From a virus: a stretch of DNA of 64,000 bases. This document shows, one piece after another, positions 31,530-42,156 of the stretch (position 1 is the first letter of the stretch; each line of letters begins with the position of its first letter). A program made the translations under genes and the position numbers. The stretch spans positions 1 through 64,000 of IMG/VR virus record IMGVR_UViG_3300009183_000050; one strand, 5' to 3'. The notes under the pieces are model-generated. The model saw only the letters and a program-made list of their open reading frames with translations. It made no database searches and was not told where the DNA came from.

Positions 31530-31532
31530 AAA

Positions 31533-34136
31533 ATGACAGCAGCCAATACACGCATATCAAATCTCATTAGTAGTCAGGTACCGTTTTATGTTAGAAACGA
31601 TCACCCGAACTTTATCCGTTTCTTAGAGTCATACTATGAATATCTAGAACAAGAGAACAAAGACCTTGATACACTCAAGAGTATGCGTGAATACTCGGAT
31701 ATTGATACAACACGAGATGATTTTCTAAACAAATTCTATAATAACTTTATGAAATTGTTTCCTGATGGTACAGTTGTCGATAAGACTCTTGTCCTGAAAC
31801 ATATCAAAGAGTTCTATCAGTCTAGAGGTTCAGCTAAGTCCGTTAAGTTCTTACTTCGTATTCTCTATAACCAAGAGATTGAAGATATCTATCTACCAAA
31901 GCAAGATATTCTTAGAGCCTCTGATGGTAAATGGCATATCGAGAAAGTATTGCTGTTAGGTGATGTTCAGGTCAATAACATATCTAATTCGATGGCCTCA
32001 ACGATTAATTACTTCGTGGCCAACCGAGTTGTAGGTCAAACATCAAACGCATTTGCTATTGTTGAAAAAGCATCATCATACTATAACCGTGACTTTCTAA
32101 TCAATGAACTTTCTATCTCAAACAAATATAGAAACTTCGATGGCGGTGAGAAAATCTATTGCTTCTTTGAAGAGAATGGCCAACAGAAATTTCTCTCAGC
32201 TAACCTATTCTCTGGATTTATCGACACTGTTAGTGTAATCTATGGTGGCACCGGCTATTCGGTTGGTGATAATGTTGTCATCGAAAGCAATACAGGCTCA
32301 GGTGGTCTTATCGTTGTCGATACAGTAATGACAGGTAACGTTAAGACGATATATCCTGATGTTAATCCTGAATTGCGTGGTGCAGGCTTTCAAGTCAATC
32401 AACAGATATTGTTTACTGGCGGTAGCGGTGGCTTCGGTGCTAATGCTCGTATCTCAGCCGTATTAGCGGATTCATCTGTTCATCCTAATTCATATGTTAT
32501 GATCGCATCTGTTATCTCAGATGAGGTCAATACACGCATCGGAAATACTATTATCTCATATGAAACTTTTGCATATCAAAACCTAGCTACTCAATATATT
32601 CGATCATCAAATCTAACGATTGGCACAGGCACAGGCAATTCTGTTAACGTAATCAATCTCAGCGCACAGAAAGCTAACTCAAATACATTCTTTGAAACAT
32701 ATGATAGTTTGAATGTCAATGGTGTTATTGTGTTGGTTACATCATCCAATACAATCGCCAATACGATTACAGTAAGACCTGGTCTCACCGGTAATTTAAT
32801 AGCCAATTCTTTCATTGTTATTAAGAAAGCTAATGATTACACCACTATCGCTAATGCGGTTGTGAGTTATGTCTATGCTAATACTGGCCCTATGGATCAA
32901 TTACAGCTAGTAGCACATGGCGATTATTATCTGACCACTCCAGTAACTTCAGTTGTAGCCAATACACGAATTAGATCACTTGGTGTATTAGGTAGAATGA
33001 AGATTCATAATGGTGGTACCGGATATGCGGTTGGTGATACGATTACCTTCACTAATGTTCCATTTGGTTATGGAACTGGGGCGGCCGCCAATGTTACGAG
33101 TGTGGCTGCAAACGGTATGATTCGACAGGTTAGATTTAAACCTGTCACAGGTCAGATCACCGGTGGTTCTGGTTATGAGATGAACTTCTTACCTCTGGCT
33201 AGTGTAACATCCGCTAATGGTAATGGCGCCAACATTATGGTGACAACACTACTAGGTCAAGGTGAATCTATATCAACCATCATGAATAAAGCTGGCACAT
33301 TGATGACACTAGCTGTTGTGGCATCCGGATCTGGATATGATACAATACCGACTTTGAATCTATCTAATAGCGGTGACGGTACCGCTCAGGCGGCCGCCAC
33401 AATAATCAAGGGTGAATATAATTACCCCGGTCGTTACCTCAATGATGATGGCCATATATCTGGTTATAACTTCATTGAGGATAGAGATTATTATCAGTCC
33501 TTCTCATATGTTGTTAAGTCTCGCCAGTCCGTAGATTCATATCGTCAAGCACTTAATCAGCTTGTTCATCCATCAGGTATGAAGCTATTTGCCGAATATC
33601 TATATGATAATACTGGAGACAATAATAACGTCTCTATCCAGTCGTCCAATGGTATATACAACCAGTCAACACGCAGTGGTAAATATGTGGCGACAAGTAA
33701 TGCCAATGGTATCACAATCGTGGTTAATGCCGACTCTAATACAATCAATTTGACCTCATTATCGAACGTATATATCGAGTTTGTTACAGGTGATATGGTT
33801 AACTTGAGCAATGCAATCTATAGAGCGAATGTCATTAATACCACCTCATTCAGCGTCTATAGGGCGAATGTTCGAACAGGTACCGTAAGAGCTAACTCAG
33901 GTAATGGTAACACATTCTCACTAATGGGTACCGGAACAAACTTCAAGTCTGATCTAGCTGTTGGTGATGTGATCAAGATTGGTGGTTGGTCTAATACATT
34001 CTATGTTGGTGTTTTATCGAACGCCAGCAATCTGTATGTTACAGATACATTACCTCCATACATCACAGGTAATACATATGGTAGAGTTTACACTCCTTCG
34101 AACAGTAGCGGTACAATCTACTTTACCAGCATATAA
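31533..34136 (+). CDS. 7: gp7-like baseplate wedge protein
   Basis: 867 residues. The N-terminal 140 residues (QVPFYVRNDHPNFIRFLESY, then YEYLEQENKDLDTL and FYQSRGSAKSVKFLLRILYN) are conserved in T4-like phages of marine bacteria in the place of gp7 between gp6 and gp8. The body holds several copies of a Gly-rich beta unit (YGGTGYSVGDNVVIESNTGS, HNGGTGYAVGDTITFTNVPF, SGSGYDTIPTLNLS). T4 gp7 is 1032 residues and multi-domain, so identity rests on position and N-terminus. The stop codon lies within a TATAAATA octamer. Confidence 0.72.
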   Translation: MTAANTRISNLISSQVPFYVRNDHPNFIRFLESYYEYLEQENKDLDTLKSMREYSDIDTTRDDFLNKFYNNFMKLFPDGTVVDKTLVLKHIKEFYQSRGSAKSVKFLLRILYNQEIEDIYLPKQDILRASDGKWHIEKVLLLGDVQVNNISNSMASTINYFVANRVVGQTSNAFAIVEKASSYYNRDFLINELSISNKYRNFDGGEKIYCFFEENGQQKFLSANLFSGFIDTVSVIYGGTGYSVGDNVVIESNTGSGGLIVVDTVMTGNVKTIYPDVNPELRGAGFQVNQQILFTGGSGGFGANARISAVLADSSVHPNSYVMIASVISDEVNTRIGNTIISYETFAYQNLATQYIRSSNLTIGTGTGNSVNVINLSAQKANSNTFFETYDSLNVNGVIVLVTSSNTIANTITVRPGLTGNLIANSFIVIKKANDYTTIANAVVSYVYANTGPMDQLQLVAHGDYYLTTPVTSVVANTRIRSLGVLGRMKIHNGGTGYAVGDTITFTNVPFGYGTGAAANVTSVAANGMIRQVRFKPVTGQITGGSGYEMNFLPLASVTSANGNGANIMVTTLLGQGESISTIMNKAGTLMTLAVVASGSGYDTIPTLNLSNSGDGTAQAAATIIKGEYNYPGRYLNDDGHISGYNFIEDRDYYQSFSYVVKSRQSVDSYRQALNQLVHPSGMKLFAEYLYDNTGDNNNVSIQSSNGIYNQSTRSGKYVATSNANGITIVVNADSNTINLTSLSNVYIEFVTGDMVNLSNAIYRANVINTTSFSVYRANVRTGTVRANSGNGNTFSLMGTGTNFKSDLAVGDVIKIGGWSNTFYVGVLSNASNLYVTDTLPPYITGNTYGRVYTPSNSSGTIYFTSI

Positions 34137-34139
34137 ATA
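34132..34139 (+). promoter_or_regulatory. T4-type late promoter TATAAATA
   Basis: Perfect octamer containing the TAA stop of the gp7-like gene, 24 bases before the gp8 ATG. Confidence 0.75.
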
Positions 34140-34162
34140 TAATGGAATAATAGGATATAAAA

Positions 34163-35494
34163 ATGCCGTCCATCTTTACTGAAAATCTTCGTGTCTATAA
34201 TGCTGAACAGTTCAAACAGTCAATCTCTGATGTGGGACCGACTAATATCTATTTGACATTTGGTAGAACTAGACCTTGGGATAATGAGAGTGTTCCACCT
34301 CAGGCCAACTCATCTGTTGAAGGGTTCAATGATGTATGGAGAAACATGATCGGTGCAAAACTGGTCACAGGTAATGATGTTCGCCATGCTATTCCTAGAC
34401 GCGATTGGACCTCAGGTACAACTTATGCTATGTATGATAACGAAGAACAGGTTGGATATCTATTTTCTGATAATGTATCTTTTTTCGTTGTCACATCGGA
34501 TTGGAATGTATACAAGTGTCTGATGAATAACTATGGTAAACCATCGACGGTCATGCCAACTCAGACCATTCTGAACTCACCTGTTAAAGAATCTGATGGT
34601 TATATTTGGAAGTATATGTATACTGTTGCGGCTGAAGAAAGACTTAGATTTACAACCAGTGCATATATTCCTGTTAGAACACTGGTCAATAATAACAACT
34701 CGATGCAGTGGAGAGTCCAACAAGCCGCAAGAGAAGGCACTATTGATGTTGTAGAGGTGATCAGCGGTGGTTCTGGTTACATGAATGCTAATACGATCAT
34801 TGTCACTATTACTGGTGATGGTCTCGGCGCTCAAGCATTTGCTAGTATCAATACTATATCAAATACAGTTAATACTGTTACAATCACAAATCCAGGTACC
34901 AATTATACATATGGTTTCGTTGATATTGTTGATTCAGGAACAGGAGCTAATGCTATTGCTAAACCTCGCATTCCTCCTCCAGGTGGTCATGGTAGTGACC
35001 CTATGAGAGAATTAGGTGGTTCATATATCATTATCAATCCGAGAATCATTAGAACTGAAGATGGTCAGTTACCTGTCACGAACGAGTTCAGACAGATTTC
35101 TATCTTGCAAGACCCTCATGAAAGAGTTGCAGATAACGTAGCTAATTCTCTAGTCTATACACAGACAACTAGAATGATCCTAAGTACCGGTTCAGTGGAC
35201 TATTACCATGATGAAACGGTCTATCAAGGTTCATCTCTAGCTGAAGCATTATTTACAGGTATCGTATGTGCATGGGATGCTCCAAATAATTTCATTCAAT
35301 TAACAAATACAACAGGAACTCCGGCAGCGGACGTTCTTGTTGGTGCTAATAGTGCGGCAGCCCGATTCGTCGAATCTATTACAGATAAAGAACTAAAAGA
35401 CTACTCAGGTCATCTACTATATACCGATAATATCAGTCCTATCACTCGTGCAAACGATCAGACCGAGGACTTTAAGATCGTATTGAAATTCTAA
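34163..35494 (+). CDS. 8: gp8-like baseplate wedge protein
   Basis: 443 residues (T4 gp8: 334). FTENLRVYNAEQFKQSISD, NIYLTFGRTRPWDNE and the later ESDGYIWKYMYTVAAEER match the T4-like gp8 family (Phage-Gp8), whose dimer joins gp7 and gp10 in the wedge. A Gly-rich beta unit (ISGGSGYMNANTIIVTITGD) is inserted at about residues 195-265, like those in gp6 and gp7 here, which explains the extra length. Confidence 0.88.
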   Translation: MPSIFTENLRVYNAEQFKQSISDVGPTNIYLTFGRTRPWDNESVPPQANSSVEGFNDVWRNMIGAKLVTGNDVRHAIPRRDWTSGTTYAMYDNEEQVGYLFSDNVSFFVVTSDWNVYKCLMNNYGKPSTVMPTQTILNSPVKESDGYIWKYMYTVAAEERLRFTTSAYIPVRTLVNNNNSMQWRVQQAAREGTIDVVEVISGGSGYMNANTIIVTITGDGLGAQAFASINTISNTVNTVTITNPGTNYTYGFVDIVDSGTGANAIAKPRIPPPGGHGSDPMRELGGSYIIINPRIIRTEDGQLPVTNEFRQISILQDPHERVADNVANSLVYTQTTRMILSTGSVDYYHDETVYQGSSLAEALFTGIVCAWDAPNNFIQLTNTTGTPAADVLVGANSAAARFVESITDKELKDYSGHLLYTDNISPITRANDQTEDFKIVLKF

Positions 35495-35511
35495 AAAGGA
35501 ACGATAAGAAA

Positions 35512-38500
35512 ATGGTTGATCCAGTATTAACAGCCGCACAGAACGCCTCTGGGAACACTACGAATCTAGGAAACACGGGGTTAACGACTAACTTTAACGT
35601 CACACCCTATTATGATGATTATGATCCCAATGATCAGTATTATAGAATCTTGTATAAACCAGGATTTGCAGTGCAGGCTCGTGAACTCACTCAGATGCAA
35701 TCAATGTTGCAGAGCCAAATCTATAGAATGGGTCGGCATGTATTCAAAGATGGTACTATTGTTCTTCCAGGTGGTTTTCGCGTTCGCACCAATGCTGGTG
35801 AGAAAAAAGGTGAACCCATCGACTATGTTAAGATTAAGACAACGAATGCTTCAAACGTTTCTGTGAATGTTAATGATCTTGTTGGTTCAACGCTTACTGG
35901 TGCAACCAGCAATATTAAAGCCTATGTTATTGATGTGGCCGATAGCGATGGTACAACACAAAATACAAAGACAGTCTACGTCAGCTATATGAGTGCGTCA
36001 TCCGTTGATTCAAATGTTCGCACATTTCTTGCTGGAGAAACTCTAACAAGTGCAAATAATGGTGGTGCTATTGTTCTCGATAGTGATCCTGTAGCCAACA
36101 CAGGATATGCTGGTTGGTTCCAGATTCAAGAAGGTGTTTACTTTGCTAAAGAACATTTCATCTATTTCCCAACTCAGTCGGTGGTTCTTGACCGCTACAA
36201 TCCTAATCCAACCTGTAAGGTTGGCTTCATTGTATCAGAAGAAATTGTCAACTATAACCAAGATTCAAATCTTCTTGACCCCGCTCTTGAAGCATCTAAC
36301 TATTCTGCCCCAGGTGCTGACCGATTTAAACTTGCATCAACACTTAGCGTTCTAAGTATTGATGATGCAGCCGGTCTACCAGATTTCGTGACATTGTTTA
36401 CCATTAAAGATGGTATTATGCAAATATCTCGTGAAAAGACTGATTATAACATACTTGGTGATGCTATTGCTGAAAGAACCTATAATGAGTCAGGCGATTA
36501 TGTTGTTCGCGGACTTAACGTTCAGGTTCAAGAGCATGATCGTGTAGAATCTCCTGTCAATAACCAAGGGAGATATGCTAACGGTAACAATCAACTTCTT
36601 ATTGTTAACGTAGATCCGGGTATTGGCTATGTTAAAGGTTATCAGATCAGCAACCAAGACATTGTTTCTATCGAAGTTGAAAAACCTACAGAATATAACA
36701 ATGTCGCATCTCAGATCACATCAACTTCGATGGGTCAATATCTAAGAGTTAATGAAGCTGTCGGTTCATGGCAACTCGATCAAGGTGCTAGAGTTAACTT
36801 TTATGATGTGGTTCAGAAAAGAATCACTAATAATGATGTGACAACAGGTCAAAAATGGTCAGTTGGTGCCCAGACTGGTAACCTTATCGGTTCCGCTGTC
36901 GTTAACTCTGTCCAGTATACGGGTTCAGGCACCCTTGGCTATGACGCTCAATATGATATCTTCTTATCAGATATCAAGATGATCGGCGCTAATAGCACAG
37001 CAAACATTCGAAGCCTGTATTATGATAACACTCCACACTCAGATGTTGGTGCTGACGTTGTTGGTGCAAGTAATTCAACATCAAATACTACGCTCAGAGG
37101 TCTTGATCAAGCAGCATTACTTTATTATGTAGGATCAAACTCTGTAAAAACTGCTAGAGATATTAATGGTAATCCTACTACAATCTATAACTTCAATAGA
37201 ACTGACGGTATTGCGGCGGCTCTGACATTCAGCACAAGCGGTACAACAACTATCACTCTTTCGGGCAACACAACTTCCCAGATTCCATATGGAACTGTAG
37301 CGTCATTGTCACAGGCCGATAAGACACAAGATTTCTTAGTGACACTGAATCAGACCTTTAATATTGGACCTCTCTGGTCAGCAACTATAACATCAAACGG
37401 TACAAGATATCTAACTAGTGCTAATGCTAACTTCACTAGAATGAATGTCGGTGATAAGATCGAACTTGCAGGAAACCCAAATACATGGTATATCTCAGCT
37501 ATCTCTGATGATAATCATATCATGGTATCAAACACAGTTCCTTCATATGCTTCAGGCAATCTTGCTTTCAAAGCCTACAAGACCGGCGACATTATCAATA
37601 TGTCAGGTAAAGGTGTGCTTGTTGGTACTGAAAGAAATATTGCCGCAACACCGACTAGCCTCGCATTTGATCTGAAAGAAACTTTCCCATCAACTGTAGC
37701 GGCCACAATCACATATCAGATTGCATCAAAACAGTCTACAGAAGTTGCTAAAATCTTGAAACCAAACCGCTTCGTCAAGATTAACTGCTCAACGGCAGGT
37801 ACATCTGGACCATTCTCTCTTGGTTTTGCTGATGTGTATCGGATTCGTAATGTTATTAAGAAAACTGGTTCAGCACCGAGTTCACTATCTGATGGTACAA
37901 ACGTAACTAGATACTTCACTCTCGACAATGGTCAGAAAGATACTTTCTATGATATTGCCAAGCTGAAGAAATTTAATGGCTACACTCTCGGCGCCACAGA
38001 CTTCTTGCTAATCGAACTCGATTACTTCGAACCAAGTTTCTCAGGTCGTGCAGGTTTCTTCACTGTAGATTCATATCCAATTCAGGATAATGATGCTAAT
38101 AGTTCAAATTCAACTATCAGAACCGAAAATATTCCACTATACATCTCACCAACTACTGGTCAGAAGTATGACTTGCGTAATAACATCGACTTCAGACCTA
38201 TTAAGGCTGCAACTGCTACCGATACAACTGTTGTCGCTTCTGCTACAATCAATCCATCATCTAACTCATCTACATATAGCTTCGGCGCAAGTGGTCTAAA
38301 ATTCCCTGTGCCTTCAACCGAAGTTATCTATGATTACTCATACTATCTCGGTAGAAAAGATGTTGTTATAGGCACAAAAAATAATAGATTTGCTGTTGTT
38401 AAAGGTGCATCATCAGCGACTCCATTGATTCCAGAAACATCCGATAACAATATGATTCTTGCGGTTATCAATGTTCCTCCATATCCAACTGTATCACCAA

Positions 38501-41500
38501 CATATGGTAATAATCTTGGTAGAAGAGACCTTGCCTGTTCTGTTCAGAAGGCCTCAAATCGTAGATATACCATGCGTGATATTGGTGTTCTAGAAAATAG
38601 AATCAAAAACCTTGAGTATTATACAGGGTTAACGATGCTTGAAAAAGATGCATTGAATCTGAAGATCACTGACGATGCGGGTAATGATCGTTTCAAAAAC
38701 GGTATCTTCTTAGACACATTTAAGGACACCTCGCTCTCTGCTAAAGGTGCGAATCCAGATTTTAGAATTGTTGTTGATCCTAATGAATTGAGCCTTGTGC
38801 CTCTATATGTTCAAGAATCATGGAAGCACGAATATCTTTCAGGCTCTACAACTGGTACGGCTGTTGCTGTTAATAATAATATCATAACCTTTGCATATAC
38901 AGAAACTTCACAGTTCGTGCAACCAAAAGTTACTGATCATAGATTGCTTGAAAGAGGTACGTTCCTTTATAGAGGAGCATTAAATATTCTTCCAAATCAA
39001 GATATGTGGATTGATACGACTTATGCTCCTGATGAAATAGTTAAAATTGAAGCAAATAACTCCGGACTAAGTATCAGTGTAGGCAATTCAGCAAACGGCT
39101 GGACTGATGATAAAGACGCACAGGTCACTAAGAGTCTTCTGAATACCGACTGGGAATCTTGGAAACAACACATTACTGGTTATAAGCTCTATAAAGGTGA
39201 AGGCGCTTCTAAGGTTCTTTATGGAACGTATGCAAATGAAGAAGAGGCTAGGGACGCTGCCGCTACTTGGACAACAAAACAAAATCAAGGTTCGGCCACA
39301 CTCGAAACACTTTATTATAATGATAGAATTGGCACAAGCTACTACGCCAACTATAGCACAGATGATGCCGCCGGCTCATATAAGATGATCTCAAGCACGA
39401 AGATTCCATATATTAGACCTCAGACACTCTATGTTATAGGTGTAGGTCTGAAACCTTATAGTAAAGTCAAAGTATTCTTTGATGGCGTTAGCGTATCTGC
39501 TTATTGCAGGCCTTTGACCTACAAACAATTCGCGGTGCTTGCGGCCGGTTATTCGCCTATTGTAGGTGAATATTATGGAAGTCTTGGTGATCCGCTAATT
39601 GTTGATGATATTGGAAGAACTTTCTTTGAGTTCCATCTCACACAGGATGGTCCTCGTTTTAGAACTGGCGAAAGACGACTGTATGTTCTCGATGGTGATC
39701 AGATTGATCCTCAGCAAATCTCAGCCGAACTCGATGCATCTACAACCGCATCCGGTATCTTCGTTGCTGATGGTACTGCTCAGACATTACAGAGAACAGT
39801 CTATTCAACGTCAGGTTATGAAAGAACATATGGACCTGCATATGACAGGGCAAAAGAAGAATCTTCATATGCGGTTATGCCTAATACATGGACACCACCA
39901 CCCAAGCATGGTCACTGTTGCTTCAATCCAGAAGCTAAGGTTCTCATGGCTGACAAGACATGGAAAGCTATCCAAGATATTGTAGAAGGTGAAAAAGTTC
40001 TTGGTGATAATGGTCAGGTCAATACTGTTCAGAAGGTTAATGCACCTCGTATCGAAGATAGAAAACTGATCAAATTTGAAGGTATTGATGGTACCACATT
40101 CTTCTCAACCGATGATCACTTGTTTATGACCGACAAAGGTTGGAAAACATGGGATATTGAGGCTGTTAAGAAGTCTTATGATGATGGATTCAAGATCGAT
40201 TATGTGTTCTTGGAAAATGACAACAAGACATGCAGCATCGACCATAATGACAAACTGAAAGTTATTAAACCTGAAACTCTATCTTATGACTTCGTTCCTT
40301 ATGAAGGTGAGATAGGTATGCATGGTTATACCTCAGAAGATTTGGTCTATGACTTGACTCTTGACGGTAATATGACCTATATCGTTGAAGGTTATGTCGT
40401 TCATAACTGTTGCGTAGCATATGTTGTGTTCATCAAAGCACCTGATGAAGAAGAAGGTATATTCGTAACAAGTATGGATGTATTCATACATTCCAAATCT
40501 ACAACAAGAGGCCTATGGTTTGAAATCAGGGAAGTTGATAAGGGTGGAGGTATTACACCTACAACAATTCCAGGAAGTTCGGTACACTATGAGAATGCAG
40601 ATATCGTCGTTTCACCAAACGGTAAAGATAGCCCAATGCATGTTGTGTTCCCAAGACCAGTATTCTTGTTCAAGGACACCAACTATGCATTTATCGTCCA
40701 TTCCGATAGCCCAAGCCCGCTTGACGTTGATCCTGACACTTCAATCTGGATCTCTAGACTTGGTGAGACTGATATTAACACTGGTCAGAAGGTATCTGAT
40801 AGGCAAGCTACAGGTACATTCTATCAGACACTCAATAACCGCTCATGGGATCTAATTGATGGTCTAGACTTGACCTGCAACATCTATAGAGCCGTGTTCC
40901 CGAAAGATACTACAGCCAACTTCATCATTGGTAATGAACCAGTCGAAAAGTTCTTCATGGCCAATGCTTCTACTTCACTGAGTGGTAAAGTTGGTAGCTG
41001 GTTTACAACAGGTGATACTCTGACTGTAACTGGTGCTAACGGAACTATCGCTCTAACAGATAGAGTTCAAGGCAATACCTCAGTAGCTAATGCTAACGGT
41101 AATGTCGTAAATGTTATTAGTGCGACACAGTTTGCTGTATCTAAAACAAGATATCAGATTGGTGAGAAAGTAAACATCTACTATTCATCAAATAGCACAT
41201 ACAAGTGTTCTGCTACTGTTACAGCCATCTCAAACAGTTCAGCTAAGTTGTCTTACTATAATGAATCGGCCTCTAGTATCTACGGTGAGTTTAAAAATTC
41301 TACTGGCGGATTCAAAGTAGGTTCTGTGATTAGTGATATGATAGAAGGTACTACATATAGTGCCCAAGTAACTACTATTGATGATTATGCATATGGCGCC
41401 TTCAGTTATGAGCCAACTGTTCTCGACTTTGTTAAGACAAATATAAAATATGAAATGAGAACATATGCTAACGGTTCAACCTCAGTAGGCAGCTATAATT

Positions 41501-42147
41501 ATATCAGCCCTTCTGATACAACATATCTCTCTGATGAAAGGTCACTCTATAGCAGAACAAATGAATTGATCAATATTGGTGGTAACAAGTCAAACCAAAT
41601 CAGAGTGACTCTTATCACAAACTCTGAATATGTTTCACCCGTATATGACCTAGATACTTCACATACAATTTTCTTAGATAGTCAGATTAACTCAGACTAC
41701 TCAGGTGAAGATGGAAAATCTGGTGGTAATGCCATCAATAAATACATCTCACAGATTGTAACTCTTGCTGATGGTCAAGATGCGGAAGACCTGAAGGTCT
41801 ATCTGACAGCATATAGACCACCAAATACAGATGTTAAGGTCTATGTCAAGTTGCTTCATGCAAGTGATACCGATCCTTTCGACCAGAAATACTGGATTGA
41901 AATGACCAAAAATGGTACTGGCGAGTCATTATATTCATCTATCTCCGATAGAAATAACTTCAGAGAGTTTGTATATAACTTACCAACCTCAGTAATGGTC
42001 GGACCTGATGGGCAATCTCAATATACTAGCAATGGTATAGCGTTTAACGGCTACAAACAGTTCGCTGTTAAAGTTGTATTGCTTGGCGACAACTCAGCCG
42101 TCTATCCAAGAGTTGCTGATTTGAGATGTATCGCGGTACAGATGTAA
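35512..42147 (+). CDS. DUF4815-type giant baseplate/fibre-base protein containing an intein
   Basis: 2211 residues as translated; about 2048 after intein removal. The N-terminus NFNVTPYYDDYDPNDQYYRI and the following LYKPGFAVQARELTQMQSML are diagnostic of the DUF4815 baseplate proteins found in T4-like phages of marine hosts, where they replace gp9/gp10 and carry the fibres. Many repeated beta units follow. The stretch before and after the intein (KHGHC and CCVAYVVFIK) corresponds to the position of the conserved DPLAQTF-type motif, and GIFVTSMDVFIHSKS with LFKDTNYAFIVHSDSPS continues that domain. The C-terminus ends in a jelly-roll-like region (GYKQFAVKVVLLGDN). Mini-intein at residues 1470-1632. 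Confidence 0.85.
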   Translation: MVDPVLTAAQNASGNTTNLGNTGLTTNFNVTPYYDDYDPNDQYYRILYKPGFAVQARELTQMQSMLQSQIYRMGRHVFKDGTIVLPGGFRVRTNAGEKKGEPIDYVKIKTTNASNVSVNVNDLVGSTLTGATSNIKAYVIDVADSDGTTQNTKTVYVSYMSASSVDSNVRTFLAGETLTSANNGGAIVLDSDPVANTGYAGWFQIQEGVYFAKEHFIYFPTQSVVLDRYNPNPTCKVGFIVSEEIVNYNQDSNLLDPALEASNYSAPGADRFKLASTLSVLSIDDAAGLPDFVTLFTIKDGIMQISREKTDYNILGDAIAERTYNESGDYVVRGLNVQVQEHDRVESPVNNQGRYANGNNQLLIVNVDPGIGYVKGYQISNQDIVSIEVEKPTEYNNVASQITSTSMGQYLRVNEAVGSWQLDQGARVNFYDVVQKRITNNDVTTGQKWSVGAQTGNLIGSAVVNSVQYTGSGTLGYDAQYDIFLSDIKMIGANSTANIRSLYYDNTPHSDVGADVVGASNSTSNTTLRGLDQAALLYYVGSNSVKTARDINGNPTTIYNFNRTDGIAAALTFSTSGTTTITLSGNTTSQIPYGTVASLSQADKTQDFLVTLNQTFNIGPLWSATITSNGTRYLTSANANFTRMNVGDKIELAGNPNTWYISAISDDNHIMVSNTVPSYASGNLAFKAYKTGDIINMSGKGVLVGTERNIAATPTSLAFDLKETFPSTVAATITYQIASKQSTEVAKILKPNRFVKINCSTAGTSGPFSLGFADVYRIRNVIKKTGSAPSSLSDGTNVTRYFTLDNGQKDTFYDIAKLKKFNGYTLGATDFLLIELDYFEPSFSGRAGFFTVDSYPIQDNDANSSNSTIRTENIPLYISPTTGQKYDLRNNIDFRPIKAATATDTTVVASATINPSSNSSTYSFGASGLKFPVPSTEVIYDYSYYLGRKDVVIGTKNNRFAVVKGASSATPLIPETSDNNMILAVINVPPYPTVSPTYGNNLGRRDLACSVQKASNRRYTMRDIGVLENRIKNLEYYTGLTMLEKDALNLKITDDAGNDRFKNGIFLDTFKDTSLSAKGANPDFRIVVDPNELSLVPLYVQESWKHEYLSGSTTGTAVAVNNNIITFAYTETSQFVQPKVTDHRLLERGTFLYRGALNILPNQDMWIDTTYAPDEIVKIEANNSGLSISVGNSANGWTDDKDAQVTKSLLNTDWESWKQHITGYKLYKGEGASKVLYGTYANEEEARDAAATWTTKQNQGSATLETLYYNDRIGTSYYANYSTDDAAGSYKMISSTKIPYIRPQTLYVIGVGLKPYSKVKVFFDGVSVSAYCRPLTYKQFAVLAAGYSPIVGEYYGSLGDPLIVDDIGRTFFEFHLTQDGPRFRTGERRLYVLDGDQIDPQQISAELDASTTASGIFVADGTAQTLQRTVYSTSGYERTYGPAYDRAKEESSYAVMPNTWTPPPKHGHCCFNPEAKVLMADKTWKAIQDIVEGEKVLGDNGQVNTVQKVNAPRIEDRKLIKFEGIDGTTFFSTDDHLFMTDKGWKTWDIEAVKKSYDDGFKIDYVFLENDNKTCSIDHNDKLKVIKPETLSYDFVPYEGEIGMHGYTSEDLVYDLTLDGNMTYIVEGYVVHNCCVAYVVFIKAPDEEEGIFVTSMDVFIHSKSTTRGLWFEIREVDKGGGITPTTIPGSSVHYENADIVVSPNGKDSPMHVVFPRPVFLFKDTNYAFIVHSDSPSPLDVDPDTSIWISRLGETDINTGQKVSDRQATGTFYQTLNNRSWDLIDGLDLTCNIYRAVFPKDTTANFIIGNEPVEKFFMANASTSLSGKVGSWFTTGDTLTVTGANGTIALTDRVQGNTSVANANGNVVNVISATQFAVSKTRYQIGEKVNIYYSSNSTYKCSATVTAISNSSAKLSYYNESASSIYGEFKNSTGGFKVGSVISDMIEGTTYSAQVTTIDDYAYGAFSYEPTVLDFVKTNIKYEMRTYANGSTSVGSYNYISPSDTTYLSDERSLYSRTNELINIGGNKSNQIRVTLITNSEYVSPVYDLDTSHTIFLDSQINSDYSGEDGKSGGNAINKYISQIVTLADGQDAEDLKVYLTAYRPPNTDVKVYVKLLHASDTDPFDQKYWIEMTKNGTGESLYSSISDRNNFREFVYNLPTSVMVGPDGQSQYTSNGIAFNGYKQFAVKVVLLGDNSAVYPRVADLRCIAVQM
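39919..40407 (+). other. Mini-intein (Hint domain, no endonuclease)
   Basis: In-frame block of about 163 residues in the giant baseplate protein. Block A: CFNPEAKVLMADKTWKAI with first residue Cys. Block B: TTFFSTDDHLFMTDKGW with the conserved His. Block F/G: LVYDLTLDGNMTYIVEGYVV, ending HN and followed by Cys+1. The central part is about 95 residues without LAGLIDADG or HNH motifs. Because CC occurs at both junctions the exact first residue may be 39916 or 39919. All residues required for protein splicing are present. Confidence 0.88.
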
Positions 42148-42156
42148 GGTGTGATT

